From assembly GCF_017876625.1 (NCBI RefSeq), contig NZ_JAGIOH010000001.1, forward strand, positions 6,407,501 through 6,471,500: DNA of 64,000 nt, in the 5' to 3' direction. A program made the position numbers and the translations under genes. Shown one piece after another: positions 16,591 to 27,100 of this stretch (positions are counted from its first letter, which is position 1; the number at the start of each line of letters is the position of its first letter). The stretch comes from Streptomyces syringium. Lineage in GTDB: Bacteria; Actinomycetota; Actinomycetes; Streptomycetales; Streptomycetaceae. The notes beneath the pieces are model-generated. The model was not told the DNA's origin. It saw nothing but the letters and a program-made list of their open reading frames with translations, and searched no databases.

Positions 16591-17910
16591 ATGACGACGA
16601 AGCCTCCGGGTGTCTACGTCACGGAGAAGTCCAGCGGCGTGCGCATGATCGTCGGAGTGGGCACCTCCACCCCGGCCTTCCTCGGATACACCACCACACC
16701 GACCGAGGCCCCCGGTGAGACGGCGACTCCTCCGTTCACACCGGACGAACGCAAGATCCCCCAGCCGATCCGCGGCTGGCAGGAGTTCGCCGACCGCTAC
16801 AGCATCCCAGCACTGGGGAAAGAGCTGGCGGCTCTCCGGAAGAAGAGCGACAAGGCACCTGCCGATTTCAAGAGGATCCAGGTACTCCAGCGATGCTTCA
16901 CCCTGGCGGAGGCGGTCTACGGCTTCTTCGCCAATGGCGGTACGTCCTGCTACGTCGTCGGCTTCCTGAACCCCGACGCGGCCGTGCCGGAAGCCGGCCT
17001 CGGCGGAAACGCGGAGCAACGCACGGGGCTCGACGGGCTGGAGACGGTGCCGGAAGTGACCATGGTCGCCGTGCCCAGTCTCTGGGACATGACCGTCGCG
17101 GCCACCGAAACCGAGGCCCCGCCGGACCCGAATCTGCCGACCGGAAAGTCGCTCATCGGCAAAGTCGTCGCCCACTGCACCGCGCAGCGCAACCGTCTCG
17201 CGGTGGTCGACGCGCCACCGAAGCTGCTCGTGGAGCCACTCAAGACGTTCGTCGGCGACTCGTCGGACTCGGATGACGCGGCGTTCACGGCGATGTACTA
17301 CCCCTGGGTCAAGGTGCCCGGTGTCGACGGTGTTCCGCGTACGGTGCCGCCGTCCGGTCATCTGGCCGGCGTGTGGGCCCGCACGGACGCGGAGCGCGGT
17401 GTGTTCAAGGCCCCCGCCAACCAGAACCTGCGCGGTGTGCTCGACCTCCCCATTCTTCTGAGTGACGATCAGAACGGGGAGCTGAACGACAAGGGTGTCA
17501 ACTGCCTCCGCGTCTTCCCCGGCCGGGGTCTGTTGGTGTGGGGTGCGCGTACGCGGTCCAGTAGTCGTGACTGGCGCTATCTGAATGTGCGTCGTCTGGT
17601 GTCGTTCCTGTCGGATTCCATCCGTCAGTCCTCGACGTGGGCTGTGTTCGAGCCCAACGACGACCGTCTGTGGGCCACTCTCCGGCACTCGGTCACCAGC
17701 TTCCTGACGGATCAGTGGCGTCAGGGTGCGTTGCTCGGGCGTACGCCTGATGAGGCCTTCTACGTGATCTGTGACCGTACGAACAACACCTCGGCGACGA
17801 TCGATGCCGGTCAGGTGATCTGTGACATCGGTGTCGCGCCCGTGCGTCCCGCCGAGTTCGTCCAGTTCACCATCACCCAGATCGCCGGCCAGCCCGGCCA
17901 GGGGGGCTGA
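16591..17910 (+). CDS. cis2: Contractile sheath protein 2 (Cis2 paralogue)
   Basis: 439 aa, paralogue of sheath 1 with the same N-terminus (PPGVYVTEKSSGVRMIVGVGTSTPAFLGYT) and YGFFANGGTSCYV, VPGVDGVPRTV and ARTDAERGVFKAPANQNLRG blocks. It lacks the long coiled-coil insertion of sheath 1; residues 75-100 have only a short charged helix. Its final 376 bp match sheath 1 exactly. ATG 16591 has GAGAGGGG about 10 nt upstream. Two non-equivalent sheaths with different outer decorations recall Afp/PVC particles, which use several sheath proteins. No TTA codon was seen in this copy. Confidence 0.92.
   Translation: MTTKPPGVYVTEKSSGVRMIVGVGTSTPAFLGYTTTPTEAPGETATPPFTPDERKIPQPIRGWQEFADRYSIPALGKELAALRKKSDKAPADFKRIQVLQRCFTLAEAVYGFFANGGTSCYVVGFLNPDAAVPEAGLGGNAEQRTGLDGLETVPEVTMVAVPSLWDMTVAATETEAPPDPNLPTGKSLIGKVVAHCTAQRNRLAVVDAPPKLLVEPLKTFVGDSSDSDDAAFTAMYYPWVKVPGVDGVPRTVPPSGHLAGVWARTDAERGVFKAPANQNLRGVLDLPILLSDDQNGELNDKGVNCLRVFPGRGLLVWGARTRSSSRDWRYLNVRRLVSFLSDSIRQSSTWAVFEPNDDRLWATLRHSVTSFLTDQWRQGALLGRTPDEAFYVICDRTNNTSATIDAGQVICDIGVAPVRPAEFVQFTITQIAGQPGQGG
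17523..17898 (+). repeat. 376-bp identical repeat, copy B (in sheath 2)
   Basis: Identical to 15701-16076. Direct orientation, 1822 bp apart start to start, so homologous recombination between the two would delete the tube gene. Confidence 0.95.
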
Positions 17911-17916
17911 GGCTCC

Positions 17917-18348
17917 GTGCAGAAGATCGTGGTGAGGCAGGGCGATACCGTCACGCTCACCCTGAATCTGCCGGCGATGCTCACCCCACCCCTTCCCCCC
18001 ACCGCCCTGCCGCTGGGCACGGCGGGCTTTCGGATCGAACAGCACATCGCCTGTGTGCCCGACGACATCGAGTCGTGGGTCATGTCGCCCGTCGGCTACT
18101 CGACACCGGCCTTTCCGACCGCGGGAACCGGACGCATCGAGTTCAAGGTTCCCCCGGCGAACCGCGCCGAGTACGCCAGAGCGAGTCAAGGGACGACGGA
18201 AGTCGTCGTCAACGGTGGGCCGTTGGACGTGGACTTCACCGTGGGGGGACCGGCGAGCAACCCCTCCGGCACGGACACCCCAGGGGCTGTGTACCGGGGA
18301 ACGGCGACCCTCACCTGCCCCCGCGTGCGACCCGTGACGGCCGGCTGA
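17917..18348 (+). CDS. Small unknown protein of the sheath-tube block
   Basis: 143 aa from GTG 17917, only 6 nt after the sheath 2 stop, with AGGGGGG 9 or so nt upstream. I do not recognise a family. The protein looks all-beta: IVVRQGDTVTLTLNL at the N-terminus, GRIEFKVPPANRAEY in the middle, VVVNGGPLDVDFTV and a last strand RGTATLTCPRVRP. No signal peptide or membrane segment. Position suggests a structural or assembly part of the particle, such as a minor tube or cap-proximal component. This is inference from gene order. Confidence 0.6.
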   Translation: MQKIVVRQGDTVTLTLNLPAMLTPPLPPTALPLGTAGFRIEQHIACVPDDIESWVMSPVGYSTPAFPTAGTGRIEFKVPPANRAEYARASQGTTEVVVNGGPLDVDFTVGGPASNPSGTDTPGAVYRGTATLTCPRVRPVTAG

Positions 18349-18349
18349 C

Positions 18350-18394
18350 CCGCCTGGGTCCTTGAACCCCGAAAGGGTTCAAGGACTCAGGCGG
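18350..18394. terminator. Large bidirectional hairpin between converging blocks
   Basis: A 20-bp stem (18350-18369 with 18375-18394, one G.T pair) and a 5-nt CGAAA loop. It overlaps the TGA stop of the minus-strand ATPase gene (18387-18389) and follows the plus-strand block stop by 2 nt. It should end transcription in both directions. Confidence 0.85.
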
Positions 18395-20516
18395 CCGTTC
18401 CCGGTGGGAAGCGGGACTCGTCCACATAGCGGCCGAGTTTGGCGTACTCCTCGCGGACCGCCGCCAGCAGATCGGCCATGGTGAGCGGGCGGTCCTCGTC
18501 GGCGGCCCGGTAGGCGGCAGTGATGACGCAGCAGCGGATCGCGCCGCCGGACAGGTCGAAGGCCGAGGCGAGGGCCGTCAGGCCGGCCTGGTCGACGTCG
18601 TCGGCCCGGGGGGCGGCCGGGCCCAGACAGCGGTCCCACAGGGCATGGCGCTGGGCGTCGTCGGGCGCGGGGAAGTGGATGACGAGGTCGAGACGGCGCA
18701 GAAACGCCACGTCGATGTTGGCGGGCATGTTGGTGGTCAGCAGGGCCAGACCGTCGAAGGACTCCAGGCGCTGGAGGAGGTAGGAGGTCCCCGTGTTGGC
18801 GTAGCGGTCATGGGCGTCGTGGGTGGCCGTGCGCTTGCCGAAGACGGCGTCCGCCTCATCGAAGAGGAGTACGGCGTCGACGGCGTCGGCCTCGGTGAAG
18901 ATCCGCTCGAGGTGCTTCTCGGTCTCCCCGATGTACTTGTCGACGACCGTGGCGAGGTCGACGACGTACAGGTCGAGGCCGAGATCGGCGGCCACGACCT
19001 CCGCCGCCAGGGTCTTGCCCGTCCCGGAGACGCCGCTGAAGAGGGCGGTGACGCCGTGTCCGCGTCCCCCGCCCGGTCGCATCCGCCACTCTCCCAGGAC
19101 CCGGTCGCGGTGGCGTACGCGCCGGGTGAGGTCCCGCAGCTGCTCGTGCGTCCGCTCGGGCAGCACCAGATCGTCCCAGTCGACAGCGGGGCGTACGGGC
19201 CGGGCGAGGCGGTCGAGCGCGCCGCCGTTCCACGCACGGGCGCTGTCCCGGACCGCGGCGGCGTCGACGGGGGTGCCGTGTGTGGCGGCCTGCCGGCCGG
19301 CCGCCGCGGCCACGGCGCGGATCCGGCCGGGGCCGAGCCGGTACCGGGCACCGATGGCGACCGCCTCGTCGGTCACGGTGCCGGCGCGGGCGCCGAGTTC
19401 GTACCGCCACAGCGCGGTGCGTTCCGGCCCCGTCAGGGGCGGGCAGTCGGCGAGAACCGGGGGAGCGGCTGTCCAGCGGACGTCCCACGGTTGCCTCCCG
19501 GTGAGGACCAGAGGAACCGGGGCACCGTCGAGCGGGGCCAGCAGGTCCTGTACGTGCCGGGCATCGGGGGAATCGACGGGGCCCACGATCAGCCCGTGGC
19601 CGCGCAGCCGTGCTTCGAGGAGCGCCGCGCCGACGCATCCTGCCGGGTCCCTTTCGTGGGTCAGGCCTGTGAAGTCCAGGCGGAGCGCGGGCCGTCCGCA
19701 CGCGCGCAGTGCCGCTTCGGCGACGGCTTCTGCCGTGCCGTCCGTGCTGTCGCGCAGGTGGACCGGATGGCGGTGGGCGAGCAGCCGGGTCAGGTGGCGC
19801 ACGGCTTCGGCCACGGGGCCCTCGCTCAAGGGCCGGCCGCGTTCCGGCAGGGCCAGCAGGTGATGCAGACAGAACGGCAGGGAGTCGTCGCCCAACAGGT
19901 GCGCGGTGACCCGGTCGGGGACGCGCAGGGGCCGGGTCAGAAAGGGGCGGGAGACATCCCCGATCTCCACGAGGCCACCGGCGCGCAGGGGTGCGTCGGC
20001 CGCGAAGACCCGGCGGGCGGCCGCCGAGGCGCTCGCGACACCGCAGAGAGCGAGGGCCAGGCCGGTGGTCGCGTGGCGGCAGGTGATGTCGTCGTTGAGA
20101 TAGCCGTAGCAGCGCTCGAACCGGGCATCGACGTCGGGGGCCAGCGCGAGCACCACCATGTCGAGGGCGAGCGCGTCAAGCCCGAACTCCTCGGCGAGAC
20201 GGCGCAGGGGCGGCGCGGCCCCGGCCGCCGCGGCCGCGTCCTCCCGGGCGCGCAGAGCGGTGGCGAGGGCTTCGTCAGCGGTGGCGGGGACCAGCGGGCC
20301 GGCCGGTGGGTCCAAGAGGTGTGAGGCCATGTCGTCGGAGACGCAGAGCCCTTGGAACGGGTCGAAGGGCGGCTCCAGGAGCTCCGCGGGTACGGACTCC
20401 TCGCCCGTACGGAGAGCGATCGCGTGCCGCACCCGGGCCTCGATGACGGCCAGCCGGGCGAGCAGCCAGTCCGCGGCCGTGGCGGTGGGCACTCCGGGGC
20501 GCGCGGTGGCGGTCAC
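18387..20516 (-). CDS. cis15: AAA+ ATPase of the contractile system (Cis15-type)
   Basis: 709 aa from GTG 20516, which overlaps the cap gene's stop as GTGA. A longer open frame upstream overlaps the cap gene in another frame and is not used. The N-terminal ~400 residues form a helical/degenerate domain seen in eCIS ATPases. The AAA+ core has Walker A GVSGTGKT (about residues 495-502), Walker B LLFDEAD (about 548), and sensor/arginine-rich segments LTTNMPANIDVAFLRRLD. Cis15/Pvc15/Afp15 ATPases are needed for particle assembly or stability. Last gene of the long minus operon; its stop lies inside the terminator hairpin. Confidence 0.9.
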   Translation of the reverse strand: MTATARPGVPTATAADWLLARLAVIEARVRHAIALRTGEESVPAELLEPPFDPFQGLCVSDDMASHLLDPPAGPLVPATADEALATALRAREDAAAAAGAAPPLRRLAEEFGLDALALDMVVLALAPDVDARFERCYGYLNDDITCRHATTGLALALCGVASASAAARRVFAADAPLRAGGLVEIGDVSRPFLTRPLRVPDRVTAHLLGDDSLPFCLHHLLALPERGRPLSEGPVAEAVRHLTRLLAHRHPVHLRDSTDGTAEAVAEAALRACGRPALRLDFTGLTHERDPAGCVGAALLEARLRGHGLIVGPVDSPDARHVQDLLAPLDGAPVPLVLTGRQPWDVRWTAAPPVLADCPPLTGPERTALWRYELGARAGTVTDEAVAIGARYRLGPGRIRAVAAAAGRQAATHGTPVDAAAVRDSARAWNGGALDRLARPVRPAVDWDDLVLPERTHEQLRDLTRRVRHRDRVLGEWRMRPGGGRGHGVTALFSGVSGTGKTLAAEVVAADLGLDLYVVDLATVVDKYIGETEKHLERIFTEADAVDAVLLFDEADAVFGKRTATHDAHDRYANTGTSYLLQRLESFDGLALLTTNMPANIDVAFLRRLDLVIHFPAPDDAQRHALWDRCLGPAAPRADDVDQAGLTALASAFDLSGGAIRCCVITAAYRAADEDRPLTMADLLAAVREEYAKLGRYVDESRFPPGTAA

Positions 20517-21136
20517 CGCGTGTCCTCGTCCGCCCCCGGCGCGGGCTTGAGTGCCTCGCGGACGACAGGGGGCCCGGTCACCCAGTGGGTGTAGCTGTCC
20601 GGCTGGAAGGACAGCAGGGGGATGGTCACGGTCACGTTCAGGGCGGGGACGAGCGTGTGGCCCACCGCGCTCCACAGTTCCGTCAGAGCCCGGTCCTCGG
20701 CGGGCGGGTGGCCGACGTCGAGGAGAGCGGACAGCTCCATCTCCTGCAGCTCCGGGGGCAGGGGCACGGGGAAGACCCGGCTCCTTGCGAAGCCGACGAA
20801 GAGTGCTCCGAGTATGCGGTGGGCGCTGAGGGCGTCCGGGGCCCAGGCCACGACCAGATACGACAGCCGGGCATAGCGCGGTGGGTCGAACTCCGCCGAC
20901 TTCCGGGGCGGGCGCCCCGGGGTTCCCCTGTCGTACTGGTAGACGGTGCCGGTCTGCCGCCGGTCCAGGTCCTCGCGGACGTCGTACAGGTAGATGCCGA
21001 CCGTCTCGGCGCCGACGGTCTCACCGAGCGCTCCGTCGCGGCCGGGCGGCTGGAAGGTGACGGGGATGCCCGGCGGCAGCCATATCACCTCCTGCTGTAC
21101 GCGTGACTTCAATGCCTGGTCGACCAGTTCGATCAT
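20513..21136 (-). CDS. cis16: DUF4255 cap/terminator protein (Cis16-type)
   Basis: 207 aa from ATG 21136. Matches the DUF4255/Pvc16 N-terminal family: LVDQALKSRV at the start, VGIYLYDVREDL, PRYARLSYLVVAWA, ILGALFVGFAR near the middle, and LWSAVGHTLVPALNVTVTIPLL late. Pvc16/Afp16 caps the distal end of tube and sheath and fixes particle length. Coupled by GTGA overlap to the ATPase. 46 bp separates it from the upstream propeller gene. Confidence 0.88.
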   Translation of the reverse strand: MIELVDQALKSRVQQEVIWLPPGIPVTFQPPGRDGALGETVGAETVGIYLYDVREDLDRRQTGTVYQYDRGTPGRPPRKSAEFDPPRYARLSYLVVAWAPDALSAHRILGALFVGFARSRVFPVPLPPELQEMELSALLDVGHPPAEDRALTELWSAVGHTLVPALNVTVTIPLLSFQPDSYTHWVTGPPVVREALKPAPGADEDTR

Positions 21137-21181
21137 CTGCGTGCCTCTGTCCGCGCCGGAGGGGTGGGGGAGTCGGTACGG

Positions 21182-24148
21182 TCAGTTCGTCGTCGGCATG
21201 CCGACCGCCTGCCGTACGTCGAGCCCCAGCGGGGTCGTCGTGTCCAGGGGAGCGAGCGTCGTGGTGTCCACCACCGATACGGCAGCGCCCGCCTCGTCCG
21301 CGAGGTACACCAGATGCTTCGCGGACTGCGGGTGAGGTGCGCTTCCGGTGAGCCGTTCGCCGGCCGGTACGGTGAAACGCGGCGTTCCGGTCCTGGCGTC
21401 GAGCATCAGGAGATCTCCGCTGTTCTCGGTGGTCACGAAGAGCCAGGCCCCGTCGGCGGACACTGACAGTGCTTCGGGCTTGATGACCCGTGGATGCTCC
21501 CAGGTGTCGATGACCTTGGGTGTGCCCGGTGAGGCGTCGTCGGGGCCGATGACCGAAATGCTGTCGCTCCCGTGGTTCGCGACATAGGCACGCGGGCCGC
21601 CCGGGGCGCAGGCCACGCCCATGGGGTCCCGGCCCACGTCCAGGGAGGTCACGTGGTGGTCGGAGAGGCGGACGCACCGCAGGGAATCGGCGGTGCGGTC
21701 GGTGACGTAGGCGTAGGCGCCGTCGGCGGTGACGGCCACGTCCCACGGCTGGGACGCGCCCGGCTCACCTACCGGTACGGGTGTCACCTTGGACCCGAAG
21801 ACGCTGACCGTCCGGCTGGTGAAGTTGGCGACACACAGGGTGCCGTCGGCGGAGATCGCCGCCGCGTACGGGAGGTCGTCCTTGTCGAGGGGGCGGGACT
21901 CGGTGCTCTCGACGCCGAGTCGCGAAGCGTCGAGAGTGATCACCGCCAGGCACGCTTCGCGAGGGTCGGGACTTTCCTTCCTGCCCTGATTGACGACGTA
22001 CAGGGTCCGGTCGTCCCGGCAGACCAGCGCACCGGGCCTGTCGGTGCGCGCAGCGGGGGCCGTGGCGACGGTCTCCATCTGGTCGCCTCCTGCTGCCAGC
22101 TGGATGCCGTACACCGTGCCCAGCGCCCCGGCTCCCTGCTTCCAGCGCTCGGCGTCGGCCGCGTAGAGGTAGTGGCCGTCGGGGGAGAGGGCGAGCCCGA
22201 CGTTGACGGCGAGCTGAGGGTCGGGCCTGATGACGATCTGGATCGTGCGCTGATGCACTGCCGGGGCGGTGGAGACGTCGAACACCTCGACCGTTCCGTG
22301 GCTGCTGGTGTTGTTGGACACGTAAAGGGTCGTTCCGTCCGGTGACAGGGCCAGGCCGTTGGGCCGCTTCAGGGGAGTCGGGGACTTGGTCACCGTCATC
22401 TCGTGACCCCACTCGGCCCCCACCGCGTCGCGGTTGAGGACCGAGACGGTCCCGTTCTGGTAGTTGGCGACGTAGAGCCGGAGTTCGTCGGGCGACAGGG
22501 CCAACTCGTGCGGTCCCGACAGGTGGCCCGTCGTCGCGTCGATGACCCCCTGCTGCTGCCACTCCCCCCGCTCTGTCCTCTGGAGCATCGCGATCTGCCC
22601 GCCCTGCTGCCCCTCCGGGGTGGAGGCGAAGTCGGATACGTAGAGCGTCCTGCCGTCCCCGGACAGGGCGGCGCCCGTGGGCTCCTGACACCCCACGACC
22701 TCGGCATCGATCGTGTGCGTACCGCCCTTCGGGTCGACGAACGAGACCGTCGCCGTACCGGAGTCGGCCGTCACCGCGTACCGGCTGTCAGGGGTGACGG
22801 CCACCCCGTAGGGACGGGCACCGGAGGCCAGTTGGACGGGGGTCACCGTCACCTCGCCGTTCGCGGTGAGCTCGCTCCCCTGGGCCGGGCTGAGGACGAG
22901 GAGATGCGACGAATCGGGACTGGTCGCGCAGGCGAACCCCAGGTCGGGGGCGACGGCGACGCCCCACGGCTGGTGCGTGGCCCCGAGGGGGACCGGGGCG
23001 AGCGGGGCGAGGCCGCCGAGGTCCAGCACCGCGACCTTGTGCGATGCGGAGTCGGCCGCGTAGGCCCAGGTGCCGTCCGGGGAGACGGCGACGTCGACCG
23101 GCTTCGACCCTTCTCCGGCTGGGATGGAGGCCGACTTGCGCGGGGCGGCCCGCACGACGGTCAGCCGGCCGGTGGCCTGGTCGGTGACATAGGAGTGGTG
23201 CCCGTCCGGGCCGAACACCACCCCCGCGGGCACGCCTCCCAGCGGAACGACCATGTGGTCGAGGGTGTCCGTCCGGACGGCCGTGAGAAGGCCCGACGTC
23301 TGGCTCACGACATGGATCACTTCGCCGTCCGGGGCGAAGGCCACGGCGACCGGGTGCGCGCCGGCCGGAACGGTGTCGGGGGTGCCGACCCGCCCGCTGT
23401 CCGGGTCCACGGGCGCGACGGAGACGGACGCGGAGCCGTAGTTCGCCACGCCCAGGCGGTCGCCGGTGGGGCCGATCGCGAGGGCGCGGGGCTCGGCCCC
23501 GACGGGCACGGGGTCACCCACCGCCGCGCCGTCCGCGTCCAGGTCCAGCACCGTCACCCGGCCGTCGGCCGTACCTTCCCCCCGGCTCGCGACGTACGCG
23601 AACCGTCCTCCCGGCGCCACCGCGGCCGCCCGGGTGACCCCGGGGACGGAGACGGACGCGCTCACGGACGGCGCGCCCGCCCGACCCACGTCGACCACCG
23701 ACACCTTGGCGTCCGTCTCGCTGATCACACAGACCCGTCGCGCCCCGCCGCCCGGGGCCGCCGCCAGCGCGCAGGGGCCGGTACCGACCGTCAAGGCCTG
23801 CCCGCCCCGCCCCTCCTTGTCGAACACCTCGACCTTGCCGTCCGCCGACGCCACACAGATCTGGTCGTCCACCAGCCCCGCCACGACGCCGCACGGTCCC
23901 TTCCCGGTGGGAACCGGAGGAAGAACCGGATGTTCCGGGGCCGTGAGGTCCACTACGGACAGCGTTTCGTCGTCGTGGTCGACGACGTAGGCCCGAGTGC
24001 CGTCCGTACTGACGGCGACGGCACGTGGGTTGCGCCCCACCGTAGTGAAACGGACCTCGGGAGCCTCGGGGGCCGTGAGATCCACGACGGCCAGAGCGTC
24101 CGTGCCCCAGTCCGGTGCCACCAGCAAGGGCTCGTTCCGAGTGCTCAT
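21182..24148 (-). CDS. YVTN/WD40-like beta-propeller protein, 988 aa
   Basis: 988 aa composed almost wholly of beta-propeller repeats: units such as AVAVSTDGTRAYVVDHDDETLSVVDL recur about every 40-50 residues (for example LALSPDELRLYVANYQNGTVSVL, DVAVTADGAYAYVTD, ALSPDGTTLYVSNNT). Two or three seven-bladed propellers would fit. No signal peptide or transmembrane segment. ATG 24148 overlaps the stop of the upstream baseplate gene as ATGA, so it is made in step with the particle. Propellers mostly bind proteins or glycans, so a particle-decoration or receptor-binding role is a reasonable inference. Such a gene between baseplate and cap is not part of the minimal eCIS set. Confidence 0.8.
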   Translation of the reverse strand: MSTRNEPLLVAPDWGTDALAVVDLTAPEAPEVRFTTVGRNPRAVAVSTDGTRAYVVDHDDETLSVVDLTAPEHPVLPPVPTGKGPCGVVAGLVDDQICVASADGKVEVFDKEGRGGQALTVGTGPCALAAAPGGGARRVCVISETDAKVSVVDVGRAGAPSVSASVSVPGVTRAAAVAPGGRFAYVASRGEGTADGRVTVLDLDADGAAVGDPVPVGAEPRALAIGPTGDRLGVANYGSASVSVAPVDPDSGRVGTPDTVPAGAHPVAVAFAPDGEVIHVVSQTSGLLTAVRTDTLDHMVVPLGGVPAGVVFGPDGHHSYVTDQATGRLTVVRAAPRKSASIPAGEGSKPVDVAVSPDGTWAYAADSASHKVAVLDLGGLAPLAPVPLGATHQPWGVAVAPDLGFACATSPDSSHLLVLSPAQGSELTANGEVTVTPVQLASGARPYGVAVTPDSRYAVTADSGTATVSFVDPKGGTHTIDAEVVGCQEPTGAALSGDGRTLYVSDFASTPEGQQGGQIAMLQRTERGEWQQQGVIDATTGHLSGPHELALSPDELRLYVANYQNGTVSVLNRDAVGAEWGHEMTVTKSPTPLKRPNGLALSPDGTTLYVSNNTSSHGTVEVFDVSTAPAVHQRTIQIVIRPDPQLAVNVGLALSPDGHYLYAADAERWKQGAGALGTVYGIQLAAGGDQMETVATAPAARTDRPGALVCRDDRTLYVVNQGRKESPDPREACLAVITLDASRLGVESTESRPLDKDDLPYAAAISADGTLCVANFTSRTVSVFGSKVTPVPVGEPGASQPWDVAVTADGAYAYVTDRTADSLRCVRLSDHHVTSLDVGRDPMGVACAPGGPRAYVANHGSDSISVIGPDDASPGTPKVIDTWEHPRVIKPEALSVSADGAWLFVTTENSGDLLMLDARTGTPRFTVPAGERLTGSAPHPQSAKHLVYLADEAGAAVSVVDTTTLAPLDTTTPLGLDVRQAVGMPTTN

Positions 24149-27100
24149 GAAGGCACCTCCGCGACGGTGACTCGGTGTTCGACGGAGTACACGGTCTCGC
24201 CGGGCCCGCAGGGGATCCGTACGACAGGGTCCGACGCCGAACCGTCGAGCGGATCGACCGGGACGAGCTCGGCCGTGGCGACGCGGCCCACCCCCGGCAC
24301 CTGCTCCAGGACCCGGAACGCCTCGCCCGCGTACACCGGGCGCCCCAGCGGCCATCCCGTGCCGTCCGGGCCGCCGCCGACGGGGCTGAAGTACCGGTAC
24401 AGGGCGCGTTCCGCGGCGGCGCGGAGCTCGGCGCGTTCGTCGGCGGTGCGGTAGTCGGCGGGAACGATCCGGGCATCGACCCGGATGCCGTGGTAGACGG
24501 GCTGCTTCAGCCACACCGGAACGCCCTCCGGCTGGCAGGCGCGCAGGGAGCGGCGCAAGGTGTCGCAGGCGTCGCGGGTGGGGGTGAGCATGTGGAAGGG
24601 GAACCAGCCCCGCTCGTCGGTGGTCACGAAGGGGATGACCATCAACGTCACGCCGGCCTGGGTGCTGCCGCCGCTGGTGTCGGTGTAGCCGTTCTTGCCG
24701 TCCCGTGAAGTGGTGACGTTACGCACGCCGACGATGCGGTCGTCGTCGTCCGGGTTCTTCAGCCGGCTGATCCCGCCCGGGGGGATGCCGTTGCCCGCCG
24801 CGCCGAGCGTGGCCTTGTACGGGCCGTCCACGGTGATGGGCGTGCCCTCGGGCAGCGGAACGGCGCCGTACTGCTTGGGCTCCGAGGAGCCGCCCGTCAC
24901 CATCGGGCCGAAGTGGACCTGGCCCGTACTGGCGTTGACGACCACGTCCTTGCTGTCCTCGAGGGAATCGTGGAAGGACGTGACAGTGCTCCAGTTCTCG
25001 GCGCCGACGCGGACCGCGGGGAGCTGCCCGTACACAGGGGAGTGCAACAGGGGGTAGACCTGACCGGGCTTGTCCGTGGACAGGAACGACTCTCGTGCCC
25101 GGTCGTGCTCCTCGTACTGATCGGCGGAAACGGGGTCCGTCTTCCCGGAGTCGGCGTAGACCGTGTACGTCGTGGTCGGTGTGCCTTTCGGATCGAGGAT
25201 CTGGACGGCGATCCAGCAGACGGCCTCCTCGGTCGGGAAACCGGCGCCCCGCCCGTCGACGGCGTCCTGTGCCGTGCCGGCGAGGTCGCCGCGTGCGACG
25301 GCCGCCTGCCACCGCGCGGACTCGCTCACGTGGACGGGATGGGCGGGGACCGTCGTCCCGTCCGCCGGAGTGATCTCTCGCGCGGGCGCGGAGGCGTAGG
25401 CGAGGGGAGCGGCGGTGTCCCACCACGGCGCCGCCTTCCTCGGCGCGAACACGGATACCGCGATGCGGTCCTCCGGCTCACGGTCCCCTCCCGCCCTCAC
25501 CCACAGCGTGAGGTGGCCCGGATCATGCGGCTCCTTGATCTCCAGCAGCGCCAGGACCAGCCCGCCGCCATCCTTGAAGGGCCCGGAGAACTCACCGCCC
25601 GCCTGGTAGTCACCCGCCGCGAACATCCCGACGGCGGCGGTGGCGCCGGGGACGAGCCCGAGGTGTGCCGCGCCCACCACGTCCGGCGGCACGCGCGTGG
25701 CCTCCTCCGTCGTCGTGAAGACCGTCTCGCCGTCCTCCGTGGGGGCGATGACCTGTACCCCTGGGGAAACCGTCAGCGTGCCGGGCGCCAGGGTGAGGAC
25801 GACGTCCGTCCTGGCGGGGCACCACGGCAGATAGTTGCGGGCCGGGTCGAGCGCGTCGTCGGGTGCGTCCCGGACGTGGTGGATACGGGCCATGCCCGCC
25901 GACGCGGCCAGTGCGAGCTGTTCGTAGTCGATGGGGACGACCGCCCGCTCCGGCACCGGGGAGCCCAGGGGCAGGCGCGTCGCGCAGGCGGCGGCACTCT
26001 CGCGTTCCGTGCCGCCGACCGCCGGTGCGGGATTGGTCACGGAAGAGACGTACGGCAGCGGGGTGCGCAGCACGGTGATGGTGCGGGCGGGTACGTTGCC
26101 CCGGGCACCGCCGCCGGTCAGATAGCGCCGGATCCGTACGACCGCTCCCGCCGGCAGCGGCGCACCGTGCTGTCGTGGTCCCCGGGCACCGGCGACGACG
26201 GGCGCGAAGACGGCCTCCCCGGTGCGCGGGTCGAGGGTGAAGTGCCGGTCGCCGGGGCCCGATCCGGCGAGCGAGGCGACATACGTCCACTGTGCGGTCC
26301 GCCCGCCGAGCACGGCTTCGACGACGAGGGGATCGGTGCTGCGGGGCAGCGGCGGACGGGCGAAGCGGAGGCGTTCGCCGGTGGTGCCCGTCGCGGTGCC
26401 CAGGGTCTCGTTCCGTACCAGCCCGGCCTGGACGACGGGGACGGAGACGGCGAGCACCGGGTCGAGCGTGACCCGGGTCAACGGGCTTCGGCCCGCATCG
26501 GCGCGGTAGCGGATCAGCCCGACGTCCCTCAGGCGCTGTACGGAGTCGCCGCCGCCCTCGCCGGCCGCCCGGTGGAGCAGGAGCTGGGCGGGAGCGTGGG
26601 CGGTGGGAAGGTCGAGCGTGACCTTGCCCGGCCGGCCCTGGATGACCACGGTGTCCGTGACGACCCGGCAGCCGGTCCAGTGCGTGCCCTGCCAGGCCTC
26701 CCAGTGCCCCCGGGTGACGCCCGTGCCCGCCTTGGGAGCGAGCCCGACGCCCATGGTCACGTCCAGCGTCACGCGCGTACTCGGTACGGGCACCGACAGG
26801 ACGACCAGGGCGTAGGAGGAGTGCGAGGAGCCGTCACCGCCACCGCCCGTGCTCACCGGGCCGGTGTTCGCGAAGGCGTCCCCGGGCGGCGGGAAGTCGC
26901 CGAGGTAGGGGAGGTTGAGGTGGAAGGCCGGCCCGGCGAAGGCCGGGCCGCCCGGCTCGACGGTCCGGCCCGACGCGGAGCCGAACCCGGTCAGCATGCC
27001 CTCCAGGGCACCGTCGGCCCTCCGTGACTCCGCGAAGTCCCCGGCGGCGACCAGGACACAGGGGTTGAGCACCGCCTCCGTCAGCGTGCTGAAGACGACC

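Noticed and set aside
20516..20675. Upstream extension of the ATPase gene to 20675
   Set aside because: It overlaps the DUF4255 gene in another frame and reads as an Arg/Pro-rich shadow; GTG 20516 with GTGA overlap is far better.
22403..24454. 683-codon plus-strand frame opposite the propeller gene
   Set aside because: Antisense to a gene with obvious, regularly spaced propeller blades; its product is an Arg/Gly/Val-rich shadow.
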